64,000 bases of DNA from Phlyctochytrium arcticum (taxonomy: Eukaryota > Chytridiomycota > Chytridiomycetes > Chytridiales > Chytridiaceae): positions 248,001-312,000 of the forward strand of contig JAHLKI010000016.1 in NCBI GenBank assembly GCA_025602905.1, given 5' to 3'. Of the stretch, positions 11,121 through 21,724 are shown piece by piece. The notes below the pieces were generated by a model. That model worked only from the letters and a program-made list of their open reading frames with translations, ran no database searches and was not told the origin of the DNA. A program made the position numbers and the translations under genes. The first letter of the stretch is position 1. Every line of letters starts with the position of its first letter.

Positions 11121-11183
11121 GATGAGTTTTTTGGGATAGCGATGATGCAATATTGGCCAGAAGACGTTACCTCGAAGGTGTCT

Positions 11184-11280
11184 GGTCCAGCGCGAGGTCC
11201 AGGCTGTTTGAAAGCTTGCGCATGTGCTTAGAAAAGAAAAGGGAAGTTGAGTTTTTCGGTGCCGCAATGATGGAATCTTA
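11184..11280 (+). repeat. 97-bp direct repeat, copy 1
   Basis: Runs from GGTCCAGCGCGAGGTCCAG to GGAATCTTA and includes GAAAAGAAAAGGGAAGTTGAG. It is about 93% identical by eye to 11330-11425. Confidence 0.85.
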
Positions 11281-11329
11281 ACGCATAGCCAGGTTTGTTC
11301 CAGATGTGCCTAGAAAAGAAACAGGAAGT

Positions 11330-11425
11330 GGTCCAGCGCGAGGTCCAGACTGTTTGAAAGCTTGCTGATGTGCTTAGAAAAGAAAAGGGAAGTTGAGTTT
11401 TTCGGTGCAGCAATGAGGAATCTTA
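11330..11425 (+). repeat. 97-bp direct repeat, copy 2
   Basis: Second copy, offset 146 bp. Further partial copies of the GAAAAGAAAAGGG-TTTTTCGGTGC core lie at about 11106 and 11463. Confidence 0.85.
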
Positions 11426-11534
11426 GCGTGAGTTCCAAGTTTGTTTGAAAGGGCATATCTGACTAGAAAAGAAAAAGGAAATGATGAGGTTTTTCGGTGC
11501 AGCAATGATAGCCTCTTAGCCTGGAGGAGTATAT

Positions 11535-11745
11535 CGGTCGCCAGGTCGTTGAAAGTCTCGTCAAATTCGTCGATAGTCAGTTGCCCAGTGGGCACAATGC
11601 TGAAAATTTCCAGAGATAAATAGCACGGCGGGGGATCCAGTGTGAGTGTCTGATTTTTGAAGCTTCTTATCCTGCCAGATTCTGTCCGAACTTGCTGACT
11701 CTGCAGGTTGCGTAAGGAACGCGGACGCGTAAAGCCAGAGCTTCG
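11535..11745. repeat. Duplicated block (VPTGQ element), copy B
   Basis: Partner of 5484-5815. The minus-strand frame encodes SIVPTGQLTIDEFDETF, clearly related to copy A. It lacks the long G run of copy A. Confidence 0.75.
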
Positions 11746-13380
11746 ATTCATGTTATGCAACGGCGCTATTCCGGACTCAGCGGGAAAGGCTAGATTAGGC
11801 TTGTGAAGAGTGATGTGTTTACACGGCCTCTGGCATCAAGCTCGAGACGCTGCTCGAGACGGGATTTGGGAAACGACAGAAGTTGAAAGTACCTCCACAA
11901 TTTGTCTTGAACTGGTTGAACCCGACGCGTGTATCACTAGCTACTCGCGCATCACATATGGCGAAACCCATTGTACAAAAGAAACCCATCGTAAAAATGA
12001 ATGGATTTTGCTGCTGGGTCAGCCGTTAAAAACAAAGGTTCATCTCCATGTCTGGCTCGACACAAAGCGCAGCGAGTCTCAGCTCAGGGCGGGCCGCCCC
12101 GTGTTTCCGCGAGTTCAGGGATTAGGCAAAGTCCAGAATTTCTGTTTCTAAGACGGAGCGGTGGCTCGTTCGGGGTGCGCGGGTTCACTTTCTCAGTCTT
12201 AGGGGGGGGTTGGTACCGGGTCGAATCCCCCTGTACACCACTAGTTTTTCGCACAGTATATCAACGCTGTCGGGTGTGGGTCTGTTCCCTCCTGTGTGTG
12301 CTTACATACGGTCGAGGATGTGACTCACCCCGTCGGCACCGATATAATGTGCGGGATTCTGGGCGATCGGGATTGTGGATTGTATGTGATCCACGCCCTG
12401 TTGGCTTGTCCAGCGAGTTATCACCCCTTGGGTGATGGCTCACCTGGCTTGTATCGGCAGAGGCGGGCGCTACAGATTCCGGTAGTGGATCCCTTGCGTG
12501 GATACCTTGGGACGCACTACGAAAATGTCCAGCGAGTTACTGCCCATTGGGTGATGGCTCACTTTTTTGCTTTTTTTTTCGTCCTGCATTATGCCAAGAC
12601 CACAGTTTGCAAAGGAATAACAATGTTATTTCAGCCCGCGAATGAGACAGCTTTTCAGCTCTCCACATCATGCCTTGTTATCCCGCGCGTGTAGTTTCTC
12701 TCCACAATGCGCAGTCCACATTATGTGCGGTGAATCAATGGTAGCCAGATTAAATCTTCTTCCTCCGGCTCCGTGATTTTATTCTGCTTGTTCCTAGTTC
12801 ATACTTTCCTATGTGTCAAAGCATTTTGGCCAGTTGGGAAGTTGAGGTCACCTGACGCGTGCTTAAGCCCAAGATCCAGCAGGCCAATTCCGGGCTACCC
12901 TCCAAAAAATCAACAACGACCAAAGAAAACATACGGCAGATTTGGTTCACAGTAACAACTCCAAGCATTCAGCTACAAAGTCGTTCTACTTCTTCTCCTC
13001 CATCTTGACTGTGAACATGGATCGAACACGGGGCTCCGTATCAACTCCCGACAAGACGCAACGGGTCGTCCATACTCTTGTGTTTTGCCCCCACAGTGGT
13101 CTTCCAACATGGATAGTGCTCGACGGACCACCGATTCATACAGTGATGGGGAAGGCTGGATATGATATATGTCCTGGTGAGTTGTACGAAACCGGGTCCT
13201 ATTTGTGATTCTCCTTCCTAAAGCTCCTCAGTAGACGTCCAGTTTTAGTTGAAGCAAGCCTGCGAATCAAGATTTTCTTCGCATCCTCCTATCGCAAGAC
13301 CTACCCTCCTTCCCCCAATCCACGAGCGGTCCATGCCTCATCCGATCGACAAAAAGTGATGCTCCGTAATCCGGTGACCA
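11746..13380. other. Gene-poor stretch with a short direct repeat
   Basis: No convincing gene. A 37-bp segment beginning TGTCCAGCGAGTTA and ending GGGTGATGGCTCAC occurs at 12407-12443 and 12526-12562. A T-arm-like string near 12210-12230 does not extend to a tRNA. Confidence 0.5.
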
Positions 13381-13898
13381 CTGATTCACCAAATTAACCG
13401 ACGAGAAGATCTTCGCATTAGCCAAAGTCGATTTCAGGACATTGAAGGCATTTCCTACGACAGCATCGCCAGTCCTGTGTTTGCTGCCCGGCATTATGCT
13501 GCAGCAATCGTCGCATCTCCCCCAGGGGAAATGTGTAGACAAGATCCACGCGTGATCCGAATCGGCGGTTTCTCCCCGCTAACGCGTACTCCACGATAGT
13601 TTAAGCAACTTTACCTGGTCGTCAATCAGCATCTAGTCCCGGCACTCACAACATTGAATGCATCTCTACGCCAGAAATATCGATTTGTGTGATTCCTCCC
13701 GGCATCAGATTCAGCGACGGTGACAGACAACATCAACTCGTTATCCGGACCAATGGTTTCTCTCCGCTCACGCGTACTCCAAAGCAGCTTCAAGAAGAGC
13801 ATTCACTCGTGAAGATCATAACTTTGAATCCATTTCTAGATAGTGGTACCAAGTCTTCCGGTTGTTCGCCGGCATCATGCTTCGGAGACAGTCGCATT
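13380..13898 (+). repeat. Degenerate tandem repeat, about 170-210 bp unit
   Basis: Three diverged units are marked by CCCGGCATTATGC (about 13488), CCCGGCATCAGATTC (about 13698) and CGCCGGCATCATGC (about 13867). The flanking words recur too: GGTTTCTCCCCGCTAACGCG / GGTTTCTCTCCGCTCACGCG, 187 bp apart, and ACATTGAA / CTTTGAA. Confidence 0.6.
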
Positions 13899-15165
13899 TC
13901 GGAAAGCCAAACTTTGGGATAAAATCGTCCTTCAGCTAGACCGGCCGTCACTTTCTCTCTCTGTATTACCCAATTGTAGGACCATTGATCGATGTCTGCA
14001 GTGCCAAATACCCTGTCCGCATATCCAATGTCGACAAGATTGATCTGTTGCCGGACGTTATTTCCAGATCAAGGGCACATGCGCTGCGTCTAGTACGAGC
14101 ACAAATGGGTTAATAATGTGCATAAAAATCTACTGAAAGTTTGCTTTTGACGTACGTTGAGGCGCTGCGCATTGGGGTTGTTTCAAAGAGTTATTCCCCG
14201 GGCCGACTGATGGACTCATCGGAGAATCTCCTCTTGCCTTCATACCAGTTTTGGAAATCAGTCTAAAGCCTGTCGTGTAATTTCGTAAATCTTGGGACAC
14301 TTTCACACATGCCATCCAAAATGTTTGATAATGTTGCGCGATCCGGGCAAATGGAAATGATAGAGTTACTGAATAAATGCACGAGAGGTGAAAGAGGGTG
14401 AGAAAGTCACTTTTGGAAACAGATACGAGTACGGAGAATTTATGATTTAGGGGAGTTAAACCGAACCCCAGAAAGACCCGCAAATACCGATCCCATTTGC
14501 TGCGCAACTCCACATTGCACGCCGTTGTTGATATGCCGGATCCTGATTTCTACAGCAGACGATCATATTTGCAAAAAATGTACATTGACCCACTCCGCGT
14601 ATTCACAGGCACTCCGAATAACACAACGAGCGCTCACTCCATAAATCGTCAGAAGACTTTAGGATATAACCAACAGATTTTGCTTGAGGCGCCACATGTG
14701 AAAACAATTCTACTTACAGTTTCTTATTGTCCACGGCGTCTCCAGATTGATGGATCTGGTAGAACTTTCTAGGCGTCGAGGAGACTGCGCATCTATTTGT
14801 TATGTTGTCTCCGTCAGGCATATCCGTGAATGTGGGGACTAGTCCTCAAGCTATCATCCGCGGACTATCGGTAATGAAATCGTCCCGATGAAAGGGCATT
14901 GTTCATGTATTACTTTATGCATCACAGTTTGTCAATGACAATGGAAGTTGTTAAAACCATAAATTTTCACGCGCGGGATAGATCAACGCGTGAGTAAATA
15001 GTAACAAAAATGGGACAAAACAAGGGTTCACGGAGAATTATGCGACTGGAACAAATTCTTATAAAAACACAAGGTACGCAAGGTGTCCCCTCTCCGCTAC
15101 CCAACCCGCAAACTCGAAAGCCCCCTCGACCGTCGAGACTTAGATACGCACTACAATACAAAAAG
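13899..15165. other. No gene seen
   Basis: Short frames only. No recognisable RNA gene or repeat array. Confidence 0.5.
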
Positions 15166-15423
15166 ATGTTCGCCACCAGGCGACGTGCAACCTTTGGATT
15201 AACTCTTCCCCGCAACACGCTCTCAATGTCATCAGGCATTCATCACCAAAGATCGGTTTTCAAGCCTGCCAACGACGCATTGCCGTTGAACGCCAAAGTC
15301 GTCGATGAGCTCCCGGCTCCTCATGGTTCTGGAGTTGACGCGCCATTCTCCTTCATCCTCGACACTCTCCGCAAGTCTGCCAAGACGTTGAGCAGTCCTT
15401 TCGTGACCAAGCGGGTATCATGA
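15166..15423 (+). CDS. Small hypothetical protein (85 aa)
   Basis: The ATG at 15166 follows an A-rich leader (AAAAAG before ATG). The frame starts MFATRRRATFGLTLPRNTLS, which is basic and lacks acidic residues for its first 20 positions, like a mitochondrial presequence. The codons after about residue 30 look coding (many C/G-ending codons). The frame is open further upstream to an ATG at 15010, and a TATAAAAA string lies at about 15060, which would suit a start at 15166. No family recognised. The stop is a TGA at 15421-15423. Confidence 0.4.
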   Translation: MFATRRRATFGLTLPRNTLSMSSGIHHQRSVFKPANDALPLNAKVVDELPAPHGSGVDAPFSFILDTLRKSAKTLSSPFVTKRVS

Positions 15424-16540
15424 GCATTTACGTCTTTTATCACCTTTCTCACTTTTGCACTGTCTCTAGTTGACGCCTTCCAAGTTTTCCGTGATTTTTA
15501 CAGCACGTTGTATACATATACATTATGTTATATAGTTCATTTGAGTGTTGTCTCGAAAAATATGTGCTTTTGATTCATTTTGACCATTTCGCGCATGGTG
15601 CTGGAAGGAGTCGGTGATCATAATCCTCTCAGCTGCTATCCCCCATTGATGCTGTTCTGTGTCCTTAGGATGCAGAACTGCTGTCACTTGCCGGTACAAC
15701 TGTCCAGTTTGGAAGAATGTCGTACAGGAAGGGCAGAGGTTAGCGAACCAATAAGCTGTACTCCATCCATACCATGTATCGGCCCAAAAAACCATACTTC
15801 TGCTTAACTATTCATACAGAACGGTTGAGATCCTAAAGGATAGCTTTAGACGTCAAAATTCCCACCAATGTACCCAAAATCTCGCATTACCTAGCGCGGT
15901 ATGTCTGGAGTGATCCGTTTCGTACGTGGGAAAATAATTCTCCAGATTTGTCGATCTGTTGGAATTCCAGGATTTACCAGATAGCATCAAGTTTGAAGAA
16001 AGTTTAGTAATATTGAATGAAATTTGCTTGAACGGTATGTGGGAAGAGTCTTTTTTCAAGGCCTACGGAGCTCCCATTTTACTGTATACTTACACAAAAG
16101 ATGTCGATCGTCTATATCTCAGTACCAAACTTTTATTATTCTTATTCTTTTGCTATTTGAAAGTGAGGAACGTTAGTCAGACGTTTTTAACATGAAAGCA
16201 AGTGTTTATAGGACAAAGTATAAGGACAATAAGAGGACAGAGTCTGTGCAAAATAACCCCGCGACTGTGCCACGCATCTTTACTGTTTCGGGGTTGATGA
16301 ACTTAGCAGCTGGAACTCGGGAGCAGCTCCGCGCGCACGACGTCGGCGGCAAATTTTTGGTCGCATTCTTGCAATAACCTTGCTAATCAGACCTGTGGAA
16401 ACTTGAAGCTTTGCCAAAAATTACGAACGGGACTATACGCATTGATACGGGGTACCTTCTCGATACGGTAGTACTTTGTGTTGTGTGTACGGATAGTTTG
16501 ACCAGTTCACAACTGCCACCACCATAAACATACCGCTGGA
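15424..16540. other. Intergenic region upstream of the mitofusin gene
   Basis: About 1.1 kb without a supported gene. It contains the presumed mitofusin promoter at its right end; no defined element was identified. Confidence 0.5.
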
Positions 16541-19007
16541 ATGACCCATATTACCGTGCATGCCGAGCCGGCGGCAAAGAACAGTTCAACACAGCAAGAA
16601 AACTCATCAAAGATTGCGTCAAGTGATGTTCACTTTGTCAAGACGGATTCGGCCAACCACCTAGCCGACTCTGGGTTCGGAGAGGGAGCTCATCTTTTGT
16701 ATGCCGAGAAGCGAGCAAGTTTAGTCACCCTGATCACCCAGGCAAAGGATGTGCTATCAGAGCTTGCCGATGAACACGAAAAGACGGGCCATACCCTTCG
16801 GTATCCTCCATCTGCCCTCAAGCGAGCATTTGGCCCGAAAAATCCAGTTCGTAACAATACCATGTCCAAAACCGAGTTTGCTTCCTCCAAGTCCCTATCC
16901 AGCAGTTCTCTAACGAGCTCGGTCTCGAGCGATACCGCCGAAGAACAACTCCGTGTCCTGCAACTCGATCTGACATCGTATGCGTACACTCGACCTGCGG
17001 CAGCCACCACCTCCATTGACTCTGAGGATCACAACCTCATATCCCAGCTGCTGAAAAGCAAAATCCTGGATCGTTTACCCCATTTGGATCGTTTATATGT
17101 TCGTATTCTGGATCCTCGCTCAAAAGTTTTGGTGACTGGCGATTTGAATGCCGGCAAGAGTACGCTGGTAAATGCGTTTTTGCGACGAGAGATTGTACCG
17201 GACGATCAACAACCCTGTACTGCCTTATTCGTGGAAGTTGTTGATGCGGAGCAGAACAATGGAAAAGAAGAAGTACATGGAATCCGGGATCCTGCCCAGT
17301 ATGATAGAACTGATGCCTCTACTTACGAGCGCTTTGATTTCCGACATCTTCGACACGTGGTGGAGGAAAACGAGGAGCAGTACGAGCTTTTGAAAATATA
17401 CTGCACTGATTACCGAAAGGAACATCAAAGTGTCTTGCACAACGGAATTGTCGACATTAGCTTGATTGATTCCCCGGGTCTAAACATTGATTCCATCAAG
17501 ACGACTGCGCTTTTCTCGCAGCAAGAAGAGATTGATGCCATTGTCTTTGTTGTAAATGCGGAAAACCACTTTACTTTGTCTGGCAGAGATTTCCTCACCA
17601 CTGCAGGGCAAGAAAAAGCATACATCTTTATTGTTGTCAACCGGTTCGATTCGATCCGCCGAAAGGACCGCTGTCGGCGAGACATTTTGGAACAGATTCG
17701 ACAAATATCCCCGGATACTTTTGAGGACGCAGACAATCTTGTTCACTTTGTCAGTGCCAAAGAGTGCTTGCACTTCCCAGAAGGCGGAGACACGACTGGT
17801 ACACTTGTTCCCGACTTTTACCGGATGGAAGAGTCGCTTCGGACCTTTATTTTGGAGAAGCGTGCCCGCTCAAAGCTTGCTCCCGCAAAGATCTATCTCC
17901 GCAACCTGCTCAGCGATGTGATTACATTAGCGCACTACAATCGCACTGCGTCGAACGAAATCATTGAAAAGGTCTCGCACGAGATTGAGGAAAGTGCACC
18001 TGCCTTGGACCGCATGTTGCAAATCAAGGAACAAGTTTTGGATGACATTGAAAAGACCATCAACGCAACCGGCGAGCAAGTAGAAGCGGATACAAGCCAG
18101 CTTCTCACCAAGCTCGTCGACCATCTCGAGTTTGCCACCGAAGATGTGCAGTGGAATGGGCCGCTTTATGTATGGCAGTATGCCCGTGATTTGCGCAACA
18201 AGGCTTACAGTACGGCGGGTATCTTCTTGCGCCGCAGTGAGAATCAAGCTCGGGAAAAGGCGGTTCAGTGCCTGCGAAACATTGAAAACGTCGCCAAAGA
18301 ATGCATGAGTGTGCCACCATCGATTGATGTAGATGTTGTTGCCAATGCGTTTGAGGATGATATCAGCACTGCCCCTGGCCCAAATGCGGCCGAGGGAGCC
18401 GTCTCCAAGGTCGTTCCGATGGAAGTTACCGCATTCTTTGACCATGTGGACAAGGCTGAGCTGGCCAAGGAGTATGCCCCTGGTCTGAGCTTGAGTATTT
18501 TGGGTTTGGTTGGGTATAACCGCATGGCCTCTCAGGTCTTTCGACAAAGCGTCGGTGGGAGTTCACCCACCGGCAAGCTGTTGTTTGCGGGACTGGCACT
18601 TGCAGGTAAGAGCTTTTTGATTTCAGTTTCTTCGCGTGCATTACCTAAATTTGGCGTTCCCCACAGGCACCGGTTGGTTCTTGTACGCTTTATCAGACAT
18701 GAAGAACAGCATTGAAGGGAAGATTGTCCGTAAACTTCGGGAGCACTTTATCGAAGTCGAATTTGTCGGTACCAACGTGGACCGAATCGCCAAAGGCACG
18801 CGTCGGGTGCTTCGTCTCGCCATTTGGGAGTTTCAGAACCAGTTTCGACGAATTTTGGGCGAAAATCAACGTCGTCAGGAACGACAGCAAAAGATTATTG
18901 AGGAGACTCGAGCGGATATCGCATTTTACGATGCCATTGGTCAACGCGCTGCCAAGTTGATGCAGGAGGTTGATGCTATCGATCTTGAAGAGACGCCAGC
19001 GGCGTAA
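16541..19007 (+). CDS. FZO1: Mitofusin, outer-mitochondrial-membrane fusion GTPase
   Basis: A dynamin-family GTPase that tethers and fuses mitochondrial outer membranes. Exons 16541-18605 and 18667-19007 (intron GTAAGAGC...CCCCACAG) join in phase to 801 aa. The G1 motif GDLNAGKST lies near residues 198-206, G3 DSPG near 310 and G4 NRFD near 366. Helical coiled-coil regions follow the GTPase. A hydrophobic hairpin (LSILGLVGY ... LLFAGLALAGTGWFLYAL, about residues 645-705) gives two membrane passes, with the intron placed between the two halves of the second segment. A C-terminal heptad-like helix (about 715-790) would act in tethering. The length and the two-pass topology fit fungal Fzo1. The start has A at -3 after GCTGGA and precedes all domains. 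Confidence 0.93.
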
Positions 19008-19254
19008 ATTGGTCATGTAGACATTTTCTCCCTCCCATCCTAACCCTGTTACATTCTCATTCGTCGCCTAGCAACTTTTGTGCATTTCATCATCTCTTCA
19101 ATGTATATTTGTCATTTGTGTATTCTCTCAATTCATCAAGTTACATGCTACTTCCAACAGTGGTTTCGATTTAACGTGGGCTTTTCGAGAAGTGTTCTAT
19201 CTCCTACATACAATGAACTATGTAATGCAGCAATCGTACGTCTCGGGGGTATGT

Positions 19255-19842
19255 TTAGTTGACCAAACCAATGGCCTCAATCTCGACCAAGACATCGCGG
19301 GGAAGGCGGGCCGCCTGGACGGCAGAACGCGCAGGACGGGCAGATCCAAAGTGCTCCGAGTAAACCTCGTTCATGGCAGCAAAGTCATTCATATCCTAAA
19401 AAGTAATGCAATTGGTCAACACATTGGGTTGATGCGTCACGAGCTGACTATGGGCAAACCTGGAGAAACACTGTGGTTTTGACAGTCTTGTCAAAAGACG
19501 AACCGGCCGCCTCGAGAACAGCCTTCAGGTTCTTCAGAGACTGAGCCGTCTGGGTCTTGATGTCCGTTCCGACGCACTCCATAGTCTTGGGATCTAGACC
19601 CATCTTATTAGCACAAAAGTCAAATATTAGGTTGAGACTTTTGCATCTTTACCAAAAGGGATCTGGCCGGCAGTGTAGACAAAGCCATTGGCAACTACAG
19701 CTTGAGAGTAGGGACCGATCGCCTTGGGAGCATTCTCGGTACTGACGTGTTTGAGAGCAGAAGACATGGTGCGGAATGGGGCGCGTAGGGAAGATCGGAA
19801 GAGGAGAGATGGGGTAGATCTAGATGAGAAAGAGGCAAACAT
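19255..19842 (-). CDS. RidA/YjgF/Mmf1 family enamine/imine deaminase
   Basis: Hydrolyses reactive 2-aminoacrylate and related imines released by PLP enzymes such as threonine dehydratase. Exons 19653-19842, 19460-19593 and 19255-19395 join in phase to 154 aa. The spliced protein carries GPYSQAV, GQIPFDPKTM and [20 protein letters not shown], ending in a region with [11 protein letters not shown] (the conserved substrate-binding Arg) and VEIEAIG. The first 25 residues ([20 protein letters not shown]) form an Arg/Ser-rich mitochondrial presequence. An internal Met at residue 26 (MSSALKHV) matches the start of cytosolic forms, so one gene may give both. It is divergent from the centrin gene, with 304 bp between starts. 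Confidence 0.9.
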
Positions 19843-20146
19843 GGAAGAGATACTGATATTGAGTGGGTATTGGTTTCGCTTTCTGGGCGATCCGGCCTAC
19901 CTGATGCGCAAGAGTTGACAGAGAGACAGAAAGGTTTGTTGTGGCACACTGGCCTCCAATATGAGACCAAAAATCTAGGGTTTGGAACCGACGACTTTCC
20001 GTGTTTTGTCACTCGGATTGTCACCTTCGGAGTTTCCCAATCGCGTGAAAAGACAAAACAGAATAAACCATGGTACGGTGCCGTCTGATGTGCTACTAGG
20101 GGCTCCTTCGAAATGCTAACGTTCTACCTTCCTTTCAAAGGCCACT

Positions 20147-20767
20147 ATGCGGAAACAAACCTCGGGCAGCGGAGCAAAGCGCGCAGCGTCCAAACCGAGC
20201 AATGATCTGACCCCTGAGCAAAAACAAGAGATTCGGGAAGCATTTGACCTGTTTGATACGGATGGCAGTGGTACCATTGACACGAAAGAGCTTAAAGTAG
20301 CCATGCGGGCACTTGGCTTTGAGCCGAAAAAGGAAGAACTGAAGCGAATGATTGCCGAGGCTGATCGAACAGGCAGTGGGACAATAGACTTTAACGATTT
20401 TTTGGAATTGATGACAACCAAGATGGTAACTACCAGGCTCTCTATTCTATGTTGAAGCAATGGGATCTAAATACAGCACGCCAGGCGGAGAAGGATACGC
20501 GGGAAGAAATTGTCAAGGCTTTCCGACTCTTTGATGATGATGAGACAGGAAAGATTTCATTCAAAAACCTGAAGCGCGTTGCCAAAGAGCTTGGGGAGAA
20601 TCTGACGGATGAGGAATTGCAAGAAATGATTGATGAGGCCGATCGGGACGGAGACGGCGAAATCAGCCAAGATGAATTCCTGCGCATCATGAAAAAGACG
20701 GTGAGTATGGAAGGGTGATGGCATGCTGCTACTGATCTGACATGTTGTGTTGCAGAACCTCTATTAG
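20147..20767 (+). CDS. CDC31: Centrin (EF-hand protein of basal bodies/spindle poles)
   Basis: A calcium-binding protein of centrioles, basal bodies and the spindle pole. Exons 20147-20425, 20485-20700 and 20756-20767 give 168 aa. Four EF-hands are visible: the first loop is [12 protein letters not shown], the second [12 protein letters not shown], the third [12 protein letters not shown] and the fourth [12 protein letters not shown]. The basic N-terminus ([16 protein letters not shown]) is the part that varies among centrins. The last exon adds only NLY, giving the C-terminus MKKTNLY typical of centrins, with the terminal aromatic residue. Length and loop order fit centrin better than calmodulin. 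In this genome it fits with a flagellated stage. A separate upstream 5'UTR exon cannot be excluded. Confidence 0.93.
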
Positions 20768-20859
20768 AACAACTGAACGCAAAACACCCTGCGGACTATA
20801 CCCCCTCCTGTAATATATGTACATAGACCCGTTTAGACAAGAAATAGCAAACTCAAATG

Positions 20860-21475
20860 TCAACTGGCGCCGACTTCTTTCTTGGCGGCCAAGGACCAGG
20901 AGCACTCATTATTCTCCTTCCAAACGCTGCCGTCTGTGTATGCCTCCCGCTTCCATATGGGAACCCGGGTCTTGAGATGGTCAATGATGTATTCGACAGC
21001 ATGCATGGCATCCTTTCGATGGGGAGATGAAGCCGTGATTATGACGGATTCCTCTCCCACGGGAACCAGGCCGAGACGATGAGCCACGGCCGTACGGACT
21101 AGAGAAGGGTACTTTGCCCGCGCATCCGCCAGCACGACTCTGAGCTGCGCAACAGCCATAGGTTCATACGCTTCATAGGATAAATGGAGGACGGTTCGGG
21201 TAACTCCATCAGCTGTGATTATGTACGTAGGAATAAGTGATATGGCCAGATGTTTGGCACCGAGCTCCGAGCTACCCAGCGTTCATCGAGCCCGCTCGCC
21301 CCTTACCCGTGGTAAAATTGTCCCGAGTCGTGCCTGAAAAGGAGGCGATAGCTCCGGCGCCAGTGTCTCGTACCCGGGAGATGAGGGGCTCGGCGCACAG
21401 CGGATCGTGCGTCAAGTGCACATAGTCGACCCCGCCGCCGTCCGAAGAAGACGGTGCTGCCGTTGCCGACGCCAT
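20860..21475 (-). CDS. Molybdopterin synthase catalytic subunit (MoaE/MOCS2B)
   Basis: The large subunit of molybdopterin synthase, which transfers sulfur from the MoaD/MOCS2A thiocarboxylate to cPMP in molybdenum-cofactor synthesis. Exons 21307-21475 and 20860-21212 join in phase (173 aa). Family signatures are present: GAIASFSGTTRDNF, LSYEAYEPMA, HRLGLVPVGEESV with a following SSPHRKDA, and the active-site region LKTRVPIWKRE with the conserved lysines. The start chosen is the Met of MASATAAP. The frame is open upstream to 21664, so a longer N-terminus is possible. The gene is head-to-head with MOT1 (249 bp) and its 3' end lies 92 bp from the centrin 3' end. A molybdoenzyme such as nitrate reductase or sulfite oxidase is implied elsewhere in the genome. 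Confidence 0.9.
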
Positions 21476-21724
21476 TTCCCGCTCTTGCCGTTTGCTCTGC
21501 TGCTTCCGTGGTTTGGTCTGGTCAAGCTGAGCGTATGGGAAAAGTAGGAGTTTTGAGGTTTTCGCAAAGTCCTCCCTGCATCTGCGCAAATGCGCCACAC
21601 CTGCTTTGTTAGTGGCCCAAGCATATAAGACCAGAGCGCCGCGATTCCCCCCGCAGCTCCACAACCAAGAAAAGCCGCGTTTATAGCCGCTGCGCCAGCC
21701 ACGCGATTTATTGCTTGCTGCGCA
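21476..21724. promoter_or_regulatory. Shared MoaE/MOT1 intergenic promoter region
   Basis: 249 bp separate the two divergent start codons, so both promoters must lie here or overlap the neighbour's 5' end. No specific motif is assigned. Confidence 0.4.

Noticed and set aside
12160..12241. tRNA-like segment with GGGTCGAATCCCC near its end
   Set aside because: The T-arm-like string lacks one loop base and the preceding 80 nt do not offer a pairing acceptor stem or a D-arm, so it is not a tRNA gene.
13018..13208. Plus-strand frame starting MDRTRGSVSTPDK
   Set aside because: No homology recognised, no clear introns; the repeats on both sides make it more likely chance.
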